64,000 bases of DNA from Phallusia mammillata (GCA_003260075.1 QLIY01000322.1:25462-89461), one strand, 5' to 3'. Shown: positions 1 through 12,562, counted from the first letter of the stretch. Translations and numbers: made by a program. Notes: generated by a model from the sequence alone, not told the origin.

Positions 1-3000
1 TTCTTAGATCTTAACATCCAATCGACTTCCAACCAGGGCTCAAACTGTGCTGTAGCTTACGTTGAGTTAAGGGATTTGCCCCTTGGTCAGTACAAATCTG
101 CTTGATAGACAATTGTGTGCGAAGAGAGCCTAAACAACTCGTATAGCAGTCGGTATATCAATGTTTAAACTTTTACATCGTATGTTAAAAAGCAAAGATT
201 TGAAGTATTCGCGAAAATATCGATGCAAATTATTTGTTATAGACCATACCATAAACCAGAAAACTAGATTTTAAGAATGAATAAGCAGAGTCTGTTATGT
301 CGACCTATTGACATTATCGATAAGCAGTATTTCTTATATCCTCGCGTGAGTTGAGTAGTTTCAAATTGACATATCATATTTAAAGCCATCATCACATTTT
401 ATTTTTAGGTGATTATGGCCAAGTACGAAGATACTGCGGATCAGAATTACCGGAGGACTTTATTAGTCTCGACCAAATTGTTCAGGTATATTCACTCAAA
501 AAACTTAAGTTCTAGTTTCAATGCTTCGATGTTATACCTTATCGTGGGATTTTAGGTCAACCTACGAGCTGACGTTGGTACCACTGGCTCTGGCTTCAAA
601 CTGCAATACAAAATTACTGGATGTTCGAGAGATATTATACAACCATATGGCCAGTTGTTCAGGTTAGACTTTAAACTGTAGATATAAATGAGTCTTCATC
701 CCCAGTGTCATTTTGGACGGTTTTAAAGGGTAAAAAGTGATACTTGGCAGTTTACCAAAGTCTGCTGATCATTCTACTATAATAGATATAACTGGAAGGT
801 TTTTAACTATTTAAGTAAGTACTGATGATGCTATTTATAACTGGGCCCAGAATGATTTGAGTGTGGTGAAAGTTTTAGATGTTTTGCACATCATATGTAA
901 CTTCTTTTGGATTGGGCATTCTGTTTCAGACAATTTCTGTATTAGTGAAGAGAAAATGACGAGTAAAATTTGAGATGATTTAATTATCTATTTAACATAC
1001 AAAGACAATTTTAGATAACAGCCTGTCCGCTTTTGGCCAATCTTAAATAAATTACATGAAAAATAGGCTTACCATTGTAACACAAGTCTTTCTTTACTAT
1101 ATGCCTGCAACCCCGGTCTGAATTTGATATTAGGAGTCCTGCGGTACTGAACACTTTGCTACACACTTACATTTTTAAGTGATTAATTCTCTATTAATAC
1201 CGTCTCTTTTCAGTCCCGGTTGGCCAGATCCTTTAGCTGCACTTCTGGATTGTCAGCTAACCATCAAAGTTCCAGAAGATCAACAGATTCAACTTTTCTT
1301 CAACTACTTTGATGTTGAATATGAACCCAATTGCGAATTTGACTACGTTTTAATCCGGTACGAGTGATCTTGTTATAAAAGAAATAAAAAATATCTTCAG
1401 CCAAATCGATGATTCAAATAAATTGATACATGATTAAACTGCTTTGATTTAACTGAATGGAAACATGACTCAATGGTGAAAGACGAAAATAAATTTACTT
1501 GTTTTTCTACAGGTCTATAATACGATGATAGTTATAAAACGCATTCTCATAGCTTTATGTTTTTAATATACTTTTTAATTAATCTCGTAACCGTTATGTA
1601 ATGTTGTATTGTTCAATCCATCACATTCTAAAGATATTAGTTTCTGTACTGCAAATCAGGCATTCGTGTTCCAACGTGCCCCGCAATGTTTACTAAAGCC
1701 ATACATAACACATTTTTTTGTATTTGCACAGGAACGGATCATCACCTGACTCTCCGGTAATAAAACGACTCTGCGGTAATTACATACCCGACCCAGTGTT
1801 TGTTATGACCAACGAAGTTTTTATTCAGCTTGTAACTGATCCGTACATCGAAGGAAATGGGTATGTGTGCCAAATACAGTTTGAAACCCCCTTCAGTTTC
1901 GAACGAACTCTTTTATAACGTCAAAAGCACTGACCATAAGTTAACAATGGGAAAGCAACGAATGTAATGTATTGTCAAATCGTATATGTGTGACTGACAT
2001 TTTTTAGTATGTTCAAAACCGAACACTGGGTATTAACAATGATGTTTGATTTATGTACTGGGCAGAACTGAATCAGTGTTAAATAATGGGCACAAATCCT
2101 ATGGATGCTAGTTTTTTGTAAAGTAATGCTTTCCTTTTAGGTACGACATCACTTACACTTCTTCAAACAACAGCTGCGGTGGAATTGTGGTTGGTGACCA
2201 CGGTAGTGTGTATAGCACTTTGTATCCACAGGTATTCATGTGTTTAAAGTTGATATCATTGTTGCCGTGCAGGTTGTTCAAAACTTTTTCGGAATGACCT
2301 GTTTAATAGTAATGGGTGAAATGAGAAGTACCTTTTTTCGTGGTTGCCATTGTTAAAAAAAAGTTTTTTTATTGAAAAACAAAGTGTTGATATTAATTCT
2401 CCAAATACATTCAACAACAGTGGACCACGGGTCGCAACTTCATATTGCACCAAATCAGCTGTACTTTTCTAATAATTTTGCAATGGATTTTGATTGTACT
2501 ATTATATCACAGCAAATTTAGCACCAGGTTCAACCCGCCCTCTAGCACTGCATTGAAATATTTAGACGGGATATTTTTTTAAGCTAAAGGTCCGAGACGG
2601 GCCGCACAGCTTTCAATAATATGCCACATTTGACTCGTGGGTCGCAGGTTGCACATCCCTGTTTTAAAATATATCGCATTGAAAAGACATGTTTTACTCA
2701 GCCTTATCAACCAAACACCGACTGTGGATTTTCAATCCGAACGCCCGCTGGACGACCAACAACTATTCATATTACATTTATCGACGTTTACCTTGAGGTG
2801 TGTGCTTGTGGTAAAAGTTTAATCGTTTCACCCAGTTCGTACTGTGTGGATTTATGTGATATATTTGTGTTACCTGCTAAACTTTGTTCAAAAGAGTTAA
2901 AGTATTTGAATTTTAGTAACCGTTTTACTCACGTATTGTGGAACTAATGAGATTGGTCAGAAAAAAATCAGCTAAATTACGAATTAACTGTAAATCGTAA

Positions 3001-3876
3001 CACGAATATATGCCACCTATACACAGAACAGTTCAATCTTTTAGCGGTTGAACTTCTTTATGGTTGTGCATGACGGGCTGAAATAAACTGGATACTCTGA
3101 TTTTTGGATGCTGGGCTTCAAAATTTGACAATCACCCCCCCCCCCGTTGAACTTCTTTATGGTTGTGCATGACGGGCTGAAATAAACTGGATATTCTGAT
3201 TTGTGGATGCTGGGCTTCAAAATTTGCCAGTTATTTTGTTTTGCTTTTTCCAGTGCGGCGACAATGGTTGTTACTGCGTTGACGATCTGCTGTACATATA
3301 TGGTGGTCCTGATATAAACTCGCCCCTTATGAGCGCATACTGTGGTTACGGAACACTAACAGACCTGAAAAGCCCTACGAATGGCGCCTACATCAGGTTT
3401 GTACCATAGTCAGCTAAAAAATGCTGGGCTAGTTGGCAAGTAGATCTACTGGTGTACGCAGAAGGACCATTTACCTACACCCTATAGCTAGTATTTCTCA
3501 AAAGCAATGATATTTAAACCGTTAAATACTCAAGACACGGACTTAACGAGTAGATCAAATCAAAATAAAATTCCATGTGCACTTCTCACTGATATTGTTA
3601 TTGTCGCAACTTCTGTGTTATAAAATGTCGACTTTTCATGTTACATGAACAGTTTTGTTTTTGTGTTCTAAAAATGGCTGCCCTTGTTTTGTAAGGTATT
3701 CCCTGAAAGCTGCAAATCTTATACTCTTGTTTGGAAAGCAAATGCAATAACATAATAAAGTTCAGGCACATTGCGGGTTTTGATATGTTGCTTTTTTGCT
3801 CAACAGGTTGAAAACGACTGACTTTCCACCAGGTTCAAGGAGCAATGCTGGGTTCCGTGTGGATTTTGAGTCTTAA
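1..3876 (+). CDS. C-terminal part of a multi-CUB-domain extracellular protein (5' end outside window)
   Basis: Nine exons join in frame to 313 residues and a stop: 1-85, 409-485, 556-662, 1214-1357, 1732-1860, 2141-2231, 2702-2797, 3254-3396 and 3807-3876, all with GT-AG borders and compatible phases (942 nt). The product shows a partial CUB domain (exons 1-3, with a YCG motif and a GFKLQY end), a second CUB beginning CSRDIIQPYG, and a third beginning near SCGG that carries STLYP, the CVDDLLYIYGG core and a terminal GFRVDFES. CUB domains are beta-sandwich modules of secreted or membrane proteins (cubilin, tolloid, BMP1-like). There is no protease, EGF or transmembrane segment in the visible part, so the exact family is open. 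The last domain ends the protein. A poly-C linker with an 81-bp duplicated flank lies in the intron before exon 8, and a hAT fragment in the intron before exon 7. Confidence 0.85.
2590..2684. mobile_element. hAT-like terminal fragment in a CUB-gene intron
   Basis: The stretch runs from a GGGCCGCACAGC-type subterminal segment to CTCGTGGGTCGCAGGTTGC and CACATCCCTG. This resembles the right end of hAT MITEs, and its reverse complement starts CAGGGATGTGCAACC. I could not find the matching left end or a target-site duplication, so it is called only as a fragment. Confidence 0.35.
3047..3226. repeat. 81-bp duplicate flanking a poly-C linker (3135-3145)
   Basis: 3047-3127 and 3146-3226 are near-identical, with single-base differences such as CTC/TTC, and are separated by 11 C. 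It lies in the intron before the third CUB segment. Likely an unmerged contig overlap rather than a genomic duplication. Confidence 0.8.
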
Positions 3877-4995
3877 ACACAATCATTCTTCATCTTTTTT
3901 TCGTTAAAAAAAAGCATCGTGATTTAATTATATGTGATGTTTTAAAACTGTGCTTTTGTAAAAACTTAAAGCAGTGTTGGATTAGTCACATCTCCATGAT
4001 TTTTTTTAATGACTTTTATATATTTATTTGATTTTTCGAACTGTCGTTTTATTCACGTTTGTGCAATATTGTTGTTGTTGGTTATGTGCATGACTTCGAG
4101 CCCATTTAATAAAGACACATCAGTTAATTCCAGTCAGGACAAGTGACACACTGAACCTGCCTTCAAAGGTTCCGACGGAAACCGCACGTGATAACAAAAA
4201 GCCGAATAATTTCGACCCAAAAAAACTGAATATAAAATCTCCTCATCAAGGTAAACAGAATCGTATGTTATATTAAGTAAAAGTCTTTTAGGATACTTCA
4301 AAACATATTGTCTGATGTACTGCACGAAACGCAAACTGTTTCAAAAACAAGGTGTTTTTGTTTTGTACAGAGGTTGACTAATTATTCGTTTAGCTCAACC
4401 GAAAGCTTCCACTACTGGTGAGAATCGAGTGCTGGAACCAAGATAACCGTTTATTTCACATCAACCCCGAAACCTGCCCGAAACTTATTTTAGCTTGTGG
4501 TATGATTCTAACAGTTTTTCGTCTCAAACAAGCTCTTCCCTTCAATGTGTTTTTCATGGTTTAAGATTTTTTTGACTGTCTAATTTTCGAAATTTTAATC
4601 AACAACAAAATTAATTTGTGCTTGTGACAATTAATGCTTCACACAATAGGGATATTCCCCGGTAGGTATTTTTTCTTTTCCAAGCAGCTGATTTCTTTTT
4701 TTCTTCGGCTGGATTCATAATTTTGCCATTATCTACCACTCTCCGTTCGCTTCGTTGAGATATGAAAGACCTAATAGTTTTAAAAGATCAGACGCCATCG
4801 ACTGCCAAAATTTTTCGTTTTCTAATTAAGCAAGTTTCGATTGTGGTTTCGTAGCGTTTAATTTGGTAATGTCTTGCGTTGCGTAGTAATTACCGGAAAA
4901 CAACTACTCCTCAGCGTTCGATCACATTAAATGTCGCTATGCCACGTTTACACTTCAGCAGTCAGGATTATAACTGCTCAAAACAAAAGCTCTGG
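3877..4995. other. Intergenic, CUB gene to PCTP
   Basis: Apart from the polyadenylation signal I see no coding exon, repeat or RNA gene here. Short open frames have no recognisable domain and no splice context. Confidence 0.5.
4108..4113 (+). terminator. Polyadenylation signal AATAAA of the CUB gene
   Basis: AATAAA lies 232 nt after the CUB-gene stop codon in AT-rich sequence, a normal position for a 3' UTR signal. Confidence 0.5.
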
Positions 4996-5225
4996 TTACT
5001 TGTATTGCCTTGTGGTACTTATACTAGTATACAGCAACAGACAGTCGATACTCGATACTCAGTGTATCGTGAGCTTAAAGTCAAATGGATTTCTGAAATA
5101 TTGATCAATAGTCCCCCCCCCCTTACTTGTATTGCCTTGTGGTACTTATACTAGTATACAGCAACAGACATTCGATACTCAGTATATCGTGAGCTTAAAG
5201 TCAAATGGATTTCTGAAATATTGAT
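4996..5225. repeat. About 105-bp duplicate flanking a poly-C linker (5113-5122)
   Basis: 4996-5105 and 5123-5225 match apart from substitutions and a 7-bp GATACTC indel in the first copy. That pattern looks like two alleles. It lies upstream of the PCTP start codon, so the true upstream region may be shorter than shown. Confidence 0.8.
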
Positions 5226-5553
5226 AGGGGTTAGTATAGTATCAATAGTGCTTTTACATTTTTTGGCAAACGAACTGGTTGTTGTGCAGCCTTCTTGTTA
5301 TGAGTATAAAAGTTTGTGTCATGAAAGGCCGTAAATATATGGAGTTTGTTTTGGTGTAAAGTGATTAACTTTTATTGTTTTTTTTTTTGGCAAATTTAAG
5401 TGGTGTGCGGAACTTATGAGTTTGTCTGATGTTGGCATGTCTGAAACTGATTTTATGATGCCCAGATTACACATACCTGATAAATTTCTGCCTTCGTTTA
5501 CTTAAATGCCAATAGTGTTTTATTTGTTAGTTATATTGCACTGAGATTAAAGG

Positions 5554-8500
5554 ATGACATTTAAAAATGAACAGTATAAGAATGCTGCCAAAGAATTGGA
5601 TAATCCTGATTTGGATGGTTGGGAGTTTGTAGTAGAAAGCCATGGCATCAAAATATATCGCTTTTTGAGACAGGTAAGGGTTTACATAAGTTTTACAGTA
5701 AAATAATATTTTTAGTTGTTTGTTTCTCATGCCATATAGAAGTTTAGTTTTGTGACAACTCAACAATCATACCTTGCACATATATTGCCAGCCATCCGGT
5801 CTCTATGAGTACAAAGTAATCGGCGTAGCAAACATCAAAGCTGAAACATGTGCAGAAGTTTACATGGATATTGCCTATAGGAAAACCTGGGACAGCTATG
5901 TTAAAGGTAAAAAAAAATGTCAAGTTACCAACAGAACCATAATTCGTGGTTTTATTGTACAATTTTAATCAGAAAAAATGTGGTAAATCTAATGCATCTT
6001 CTATTTCTTAAGAACTGACGTATATCAGCAAGGCCAATCCAACAGTGATCTATTGGGAAGTAGACTATCCCTGGCCTATGTCAAACCGAGATGTATCCTT
6101 TTCATCTTTTTAAAATGTGTGTTAATTATCAGCTACAAAATGTTTTTTTTTCTAATTTAAACCTGTCATAATACATTAATTTACAAATAAATGTATGTCA
6201 ATTACAATCCTTGACTAATAGTTTATCAGTATGTTTTTTTGAGAGAAATGGATGTATGTACAGATGGTGACAAGAAAGTTTGGACTATTCTGGGCCGGTA
6301 AGGTTTTTCATTGTTTGTATTTTTTCTTGCGGTGTTTTATCACTGATAAATTTTATGTCAATGTGACTAATTTATTTTTTAGCTCAGCCAAAGCAAATGA
6401 ACTTTCCCAACGACAGCAAGTGGATGAAAAGAAAGGTGTAATCAGAGTAAGAGACTATGAGCAATCAATGGTTATTAGGGAAAACCAGAATGGGACATCC
6501 CAAAGTAAGTTCACTTGGGGTTTTACTATCGTGTTGTTGAAATATACACAAACAATGATGATAGACTAATAGTTGTAGTTACTTGAAAGCCCATTTATTA
6601 CTGTCTTGTAAAATACATTTTGTAATGCTGTGTTATAAACTGCAAAGGAATGTTCCAAACTGGATTTATTAAGGTCACAAAGCTGTGTGGTAAAACTACA
6701 TGTGTTTTTAATCACCGTAATTGCTGTTTGCATTGTCCCGCCAAACTTCGGTGTGTATGCGAGCGGATGCAAGTAAATATTTGGATAGCCGCCATCACCA
6801 CAAACATTCTTATCACAAGAAATCATGTTTTTCATGGTTGCTTGCAGACAAGGTTTGCATATTTTACCCCCCCCCCCAGTCATTATGTCCATCACATTGA
6901 TAGTTTTTGTTAATGCAACCACCACTGTACGTTGTACAGTTTTTCGTTTTGTAACAATCACATTCAAACTTATGAGCTGGACAAGTGCAATTAACCTCAT
7001 CACTCCAATCTCCACAGTCATTATATCCATTACATTGATAGTTTTTGTTGATGCAACCACCAATGTAAGTTGTACAGTTCTTTGCTTTGTAACAATCGCA
7101 TTCAAACTATCAGCTGGACAAGTGCAATTAACTTCATCACTCCAATCTCCACAGCCATTATCTCCATCACATTGATTTATCTTGTCGATGCATCCACTAT
7201 TAAAGGTTATGCAGTTCTTTGTCTTGTAACAATTGCATTCAAACTTATGAGTTGGACAAGTGCAATTAACTTCATCACTCCCATCTCCACAGTCATTATT
7301 TCCATTACATTGCCCGAATCTGTGGATGCAACCGTAGCCAGTTGTGCAATTCTTTGTTTTGTAACAATCGCATTCAAACTCTCTATAAGCTGGACAAGTG
7401 CAATTAACTTCATCACTCCAATCTCCACAGTCATTATATCCATTACATTGCCCGAATTTGTAGATGCAACCATTATCAGTTGTGCAGTTCTTTGTTTTGT
7501 AACAATCGCATTCAAACTCTATATCAGCTGGACAGGTGCAATTAACTTCATCACTCCAATCTCCACAGTCATTAAATCCATCGCATTGCCAGTCTTTAGT
7601 GATGCAACCACCATATGTGCAGTTCTTTGTTTTGTAACAATCGCATTCAAAGCCCCCCCCCCGCTGGACAAGTGCAATTAACTTCATCACTGCCATCTAA
7701 ACAATCTATCGCTTCATCACATCGCCACTCCTCTCTAACACACCCAGCACGACCTTTACATGTTTTGTTGAAGCAGTCACACCGAAACCAGCCTTCATGA
7801 CAAACCTCACTATACTCGTCGCTCCAATCACCACAGTCGTTGTTGTATTTGTACAATACATGACCGCCAGGCGCACGAATTGAAGAACTCCCGTCGTATA
7901 CCAACTCCATTGTAATGCATCCTGGTTTGTTCCCACACTGACCGAACTTGTGACAAGCACATTCGAACATCGAATAAGGACAGGTGCAGTTGTGTGTTTT
8001 GTATGGGGGTTCGCACACCGACAGATTTTCGGGTTCTGTGGTAAAGTCACAAAAAATATTTTAAGTAACTTTAGTAATTCAAAAAAAAAACTTTTTGAAC
8101 TCTATAAAATTTGTGAGAACACACCCTTGTAATTCACATTTCGCTAGTTTGCACCGTTAGAAACACGTGCTTTGGTGGAAAAGCGAATCCTTCGATTACC
8201 GCTACACGAACTGTCATCCCTTTTAATTATGGGCTCCCTTCCCTGAACGGGACGCATATTGATTTCGCTCTGAATCGGTATGGCGCGTTCAATGGCCTGG
8301 TGTACTGTGTTGGCATTTATAGGTGTAGATTGTTGTGTTTCACCCTGTAGCCCCACCGTTCACCCCACTAACTCTTAAAATGCATTCACATGGTGCATTT
8401 TTTTTACAATATTGAATTAGATGAGATTTGGATTGTTTGTACCTCATATACCATGGTTATTTTAGCAGAATATTCATTGCCATGTTTTATCTTATAGCTT

Positions 8501-11500
8501 TAAATTGAATTATGGTTAACCTATCTCAGAATTTGCATTACAATAGTTGGAAAAACATTGACTACTGACTACTGTGGGATTCAATATAAATATATTTCCG
8601 TTTCAAAATAGGTTATGTTGTATGCGCAATGGCAACATGTGCCAAGCCACCCTTCTAGTTTCGACATGAAATATCTCGTTAGATTAGCGATTTCCAACCT
8701 GTGGGTCAAGACCCCAATTGTGGTCGCCTGACAATTTGCCTGGAGTCGCCTAAGGCAGTGGTCTTCAACCTGTGGGTCGCGTGGCGTCGCCTAAACTTTT
8801 TCTGGGGCGCTATAAATTCCCCCCCCCCCTAAAACTACATGTGTTTTTAATCACCGTAATTGCTGTTTGCATTGTCCAGCCAAACTTCGGTGTGTATGCG
8901 AGCGGAGGCAAGTAAATATTTGGATAGCCGCCATCACCACAAACATTCTTGTCACAAGAAATCATGTTTTTCATGGTTGCTTGCAGACAAGGTTTGCATG
9001 TTTTTACTCTTCAATATCCATTACATTAGGGATATATCAAACAGTTTACTGCTTATCCTGTTAACAATCAAGTTTTCATGGGCTAATTTTTTTCTTTGAA
9101 CATCCTAAGTTCAAACTGATAGCTTTAGGTCAAATTTTGCCCTTTGCTGAATGAATTGTATCTCCCTCAGGCAAAGGGCAGACACATTGTTATCTTTGCC
9201 TGGTTTAGAAGGCTTGTCATCTTAATCCTATGATTGTTGGCAAGGATAAACATGATGATGAGATACTATTGTTTTCGGAGTGGCATGGTTTTAGAAGTTG
9301 TTACCCTGTGGGTTGACCAGAGGTCATATCCCCCCCCCCTCGCATGTAAATGTTGATTTAATTTTCTTTTAAATTGGGGTCGCCTTTGAAAAAGGTTGAA
9401 GACCACTGCCTTAGGGGACAGAAAGTGAGAATTTAAAAACTGTGTGGTTGTGTAGCATTTTTAGGACTTTGGTGTATAGTGTTGGTGGCTGTTTTTAGGT
9501 TTAATGCTAATGACCTAAACTGGTATGATGATATATAACTTGTTCAGTTGTACAAACTCAGTCGCCCCCCCCCCCAGAATTTAAAAACTGTGTGGTTGTG
9601 TAGCATTTTTAGGACTTTGGTGTCTAGTGTTGGTGGCTGTTTTTAGGTTTAATGCTAATGACCTGAACTGGTATGATGATATATAACTTGTTCAGTTGTA
9701 CAACTCAGTCGTGCTTCCTTCCTTTACGTATACAGCCATGTCATAGTTAACAAAATTCATCAACAACCCACTTATCTGCACATGGAAAGTTTTTGTTCTT
9801 CACTAACTAGTGTTTGGTTTTCATACTTTGTGTCCCTTACTCGATTATTTAGTAACAGACATTCCATTCTGGCGACATTTAATAAACACACCCATGTTAA
9901 ACATTTGTTTTATTGCCCTTCCCAAGCATCACAACAAAACCCTTATGTATATAGCCGACTCAAAATGAATTTATGTTTGCTTTTACTTGTTGGCTTAGCC
10001 TTAGCGCCTTATGAGAAAAATACTTTTGAAGCAACTATGTTTTACACATTATAACGTGGATCTGATAGATAACACTAAGCAAGTCATGCATTTGTCAAAA
10101 CCTTGTCCATGGAGCATGTCACTTATATATGTTTATTTGGACCATTGTTAATCACATATATTTGACCAATATATGCTGCAAACTTCAAGAAACATGTAAG
10201 ATTGACAATTAAAGTGGCTGTGAATTTGCATTTTGTCTTGATATATAACCAATTTGAATGTATCATCTCATGATTTTACGCTAGTCATGACTGATAAAGT
10301 TTGCCGTAGCACAAGACCTAATCATTTAATACAAACTTTAAAATGTTTTTCAACAATTCTTGGTGTGGCTTTACATTGTAAAGCTTGCTAAACACACTAA
10401 CCAGAATTCTAGGTGGTTTTGACATAATATATCGGTTCAATTAGGCATTTGATACACAATGTTGTTTTTAATTGAATGTAAACATCTAACATTAAAGCCG
10501 GACCAAAATGCATGAAAATTTCATATTGGATATAATTTTATATCACAACAACATTAATAGGGCCTTGTCCATTTAATGCCTTAGATTAGCTTAAAAATCC
10601 ACGTACATATGCCTACCAATGTAAAGGTTGATCACTTGCTTTATCTAACTTCCGACATGAGTCCTATCAACCTTATCACATCGTAGCGGTTTCCTGTGCT
10701 ACGCTTGGCAAGTTAGTAATTGCCACTGCTGGGGATCATAGCAACATAAATTCATGTGGTGTTATGATAAGCCAGTCATGGTAGTTGTACGTCATTTGGC
10801 TGTGTTGTCAACACGATATTCATTGCGTAACAGAGATTTTGAAGTTTGTTTCATGACCCAAGCAAGTAACATTTATCTAAGCTTTTAATGAATGGTTGTT
10901 TACGCCAGTTTTGTTAATAGCAAAACAAATTGTAGTGACCCCAATAAAATCGAATTCCCAATGTTTAAATCGCCACTTTAAAAACATCCCATTGATGTAC
11001 AGTAAACACCAGATAAAACGTTAAACGAGTAACGAAGAAAAAAGAAAATTGTGGCATTAACTAATTGTGGTTTTAAAATTTTAGCCCTTCAAATCTTTTA
11101 CATTTCCGTTAAGTTTATCTGTTTGTGGCTGGTGGGTCACCCCTGCTAAGTGCATAACGCACATTGGGTTAGATGAAATGTCAAAACTGTCTCCGGCGTG
11201 ACATTTACAGTTTAATAATTCACACCATTAAACACCGTTGCAGAGATCGTGCTAGTTGTTGCGGCATTTTGTCTTTGGTTAACCTCGGTTGAACCGGATA
11301 CGCTTAATCTCTAGATCTTTGTATATTTCTGACAAAATTTAGGGTACAAATGATTTAAATTTTTTGGTCCTACCGGGTCCAGATTAATGGAGGTTTACTG
11401 TATTCTAATCTAAGTGTTTTAAACAAGCGTAAAAACAAAATACATTGTCAACTGGCACATCAGGCCATCCCCACATTAATTAGTACTCGACAATAATAAT

Positions 11501-12562
11501 AATCAGCTACTGTTAATAGGAAATATATGTCGCATAATTGGTTCATTCACGTTGGAGTGTGAACTTCTTGTAATACCGCCAAACCTTACATAATTAACCT
11601 TGCTTGAAGAATTTTAAATACCACAGCACAGTACAGTTTTTGACATCTATTGTGCTTTGGTTCCATGTGACCTAGAAACGAGTGCTATTAAGTGTGACTT
11701 TCAATGTAAGGAAGTCACTTTAGTCTGTTGGCGTTTTCAAAATGGCATGCAGTGTATCACTGTGTGAAAATGTGACTGTCTATTAAATCCGCATTGGTTT
11801 CTTTGCCTCTTGGTGTTAACTTGAAACAAACTGGATACTTTTTAACGACCAGGTGCCATGTTTGCCAGTCTAACGACATTGTTTTCCAATCAAGCGCTTA
11901 CACTTTGCGTGGTAACGTAGTTGCAGCTTGCGTGGAATGTGGCCTTTGTAATAATGGCTTGTAAGGACAAAGCTTTTAAACTACAACTGTGGTTTTTGCC
12001 GAGAATAGATTGTAATTTGCTCTTATTCTAAAGGGCTTTCAATCGCTTGTTTTTGTCACAATCGAAAAGGATCTAAAAAACCCTGTTTAATGCAATTTGT
12101 AAAACCATCACTTGTAAAGCTGTGTTTTCTGTGCAATCAGGTTCGGTCGGGAAAGAAAATTTTGTTACTTTTACTTTGGTGTTAGTTGAGTTGAGGTCAA
12201 AAATGCCGTTATAGTACAAAATGTCATTGCCTACCACGTTAGCGGCCAATATAGTTGGATATCGGGCCGATTAAATAAAAAAAATAGTTTTAGGTTTGCG
12301 ATGATAAGTTTTTTTGTTTTTCAATTTGATTTCCATTCGCTAATCGCGTTACGATTTAACGTTTGTGTGTATTAAATGCAAATCATTGAAATATCATAAC
12401 ATTTCCCTGTGTACTCCCACAGTATTTATGCACTACTACGACGATCCGCGCGGTATGATACCAACTATGGTTGTAAACTGGGCTGCAAAGACTGGAGTCC
12501 CTGGATTTCTCACCACCCTGGAAGAGGCATGCAAGATTTACGATAAAACACGAAACAAATAG
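5554..12562 (+). CDS. PCTP: Phosphatidylcholine transfer protein (StarD2), START domain
   Basis: Six exons, 5554-5673, 5792-5906, 6013-6092, 6230-6297, 6383-6504 and 12423-12562, sum to 645 nt, giving 214 residues, the same length as human PCTP. The whole protein is one START domain, a helix-grip fold that carries a single phosphatidylcholine between membranes in the cytosol. Visible family landmarks are GLYEYKVIGV, YRKTWDSYVK, the VIYWEVDYPWPMSNRD segment, KKGVIRVRDYEQS and a C-terminal helix preceded by NWAAKTGVPGF. The ATG chosen is the first in frame, 11 residues before the conserved Leu-Asp region. No upstream signal peptide or MENTAL domain is seen, which separates it from StAR and StarD3. 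The last intron (6505-12422) is 5.9 kb, against about 75-140 bp for the others, and holds an antisense LDLa gene, a hAT-like element and five poly-C linkers, so its true length is uncertain. Confidence 0.93.
6566..8035 (-). CDS. LDL-receptor class A repeat protein, nested antisense in the PCTP intron; partial, frame broken
   Basis: Reading leftward, an acceptor-like CCACAG precedes an exon starting at 8035 (PENLSVCEPPY). It encodes about nine cysteine-rich LDLa modules of roughly 37-40 residues. Later repeats share the pattern FECDCYKTKNC, QCxGxNDCGDWSDE and VNCTCP; the acidic SDE is the calcium-binding signature of LDLa. Such arrays bind ligands extracellularly. The frame is interrupted by poly-C linkers at 7653-7662 and 6867-6877, which probably stand for unknown sequence, and by a 4-nt shortening near 7108-7115 that shifts frame after CPAD. 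A possible tail (KICKPCLQAT... to NYNY) runs to a stop at 6566. The upstream exons, signal peptide and start codon were not found. It may be a real gene assembled badly or a decayed copy. Confidence 0.6.
6878..7652 (-). repeat. Tandem LDLa coding repeats (about 110-120 bp units)
   Basis: At least six successive units repeat the core ATCACTCCAATCTCCACAGTCATT (plus strand, shown broken by unit differences) and the CTTTGTTTTGTAACAATCGC block. Units are highly similar at DNA level, which suggests recent duplication or homogenisation. The segment is bounded on both sides by poly-C linkers, so the repeat number in the genome is not known. Confidence 0.75.
8690..8755. mobile_element. hAT-like fragment (TTTCCAACCTGTGGGTC type)
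   Basis: AGCGATTTCCAACCTGTGGG followed by GACCCCAATTGTGGTCGCC resembles a hAT left end of the same style as the adjacent element. The element at 8756 appears inserted into it. No right end was identified. Confidence 0.35.
8756..9408. mobile_element. hAT-like MITE with perfect 16-bp inverted termini, interrupted by an LDLa-gene copy
   Basis: The left end CAGTGGTCTTCAACCT at 8756 is the exact reverse complement of AGGTTGAAGACCACTG ending at 9408. Flanks CCTAAGG and CCTTAGG are an imperfect 7-bp match, so the target-site duplication is weak. Between poly-C linkers at 8819-8829 and 9330-9339 lies a 500-bp piece that repeats the tail exon of the LDLa gene. Without that piece the element would be about 130 bp. 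Confidence 0.6.
8830..9005 (-). repeat. Second copy of the LDLa-gene tail exon region
   Basis: 8830-9005 repeats 6691-6866 with a few substitutions; in the antisense reading these include His to Pro and Gly to Trp. It lies between two poly-C linkers 2.1 kb from the first copy. It is most likely the other haplotype of the same locus placed as a separate contig. Confidence 0.7.
9430..9711. repeat. About 135-bp duplicate flanking a poly-C linker (9565-9575)
   Basis: 9430-9564 and 9576-9711 are near-identical with scattered substitutions (for example GTGTATAGTG versus GTGTCTAGTG). It lies within the PCTP last intron. Confidence 0.8.
9712..12422. other. Remainder of the PCTP last intron
   Basis: AT-rich intronic sequence. 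I see no supported exon, RNA gene or terminal-repeat element here. The acceptor for the final PCTP exon is at 12421-12422, after a TCCCAC tract. Confidence 0.5.

Noticed and set aside
7070..7681. Plus-strand 203-codon open frame (repeated TSAINFITPISTVIISIT)
   Set aside because: It is the complement of the LDLa coding repeats, which have conserved cysteines and SDE motifs on the minus strand.
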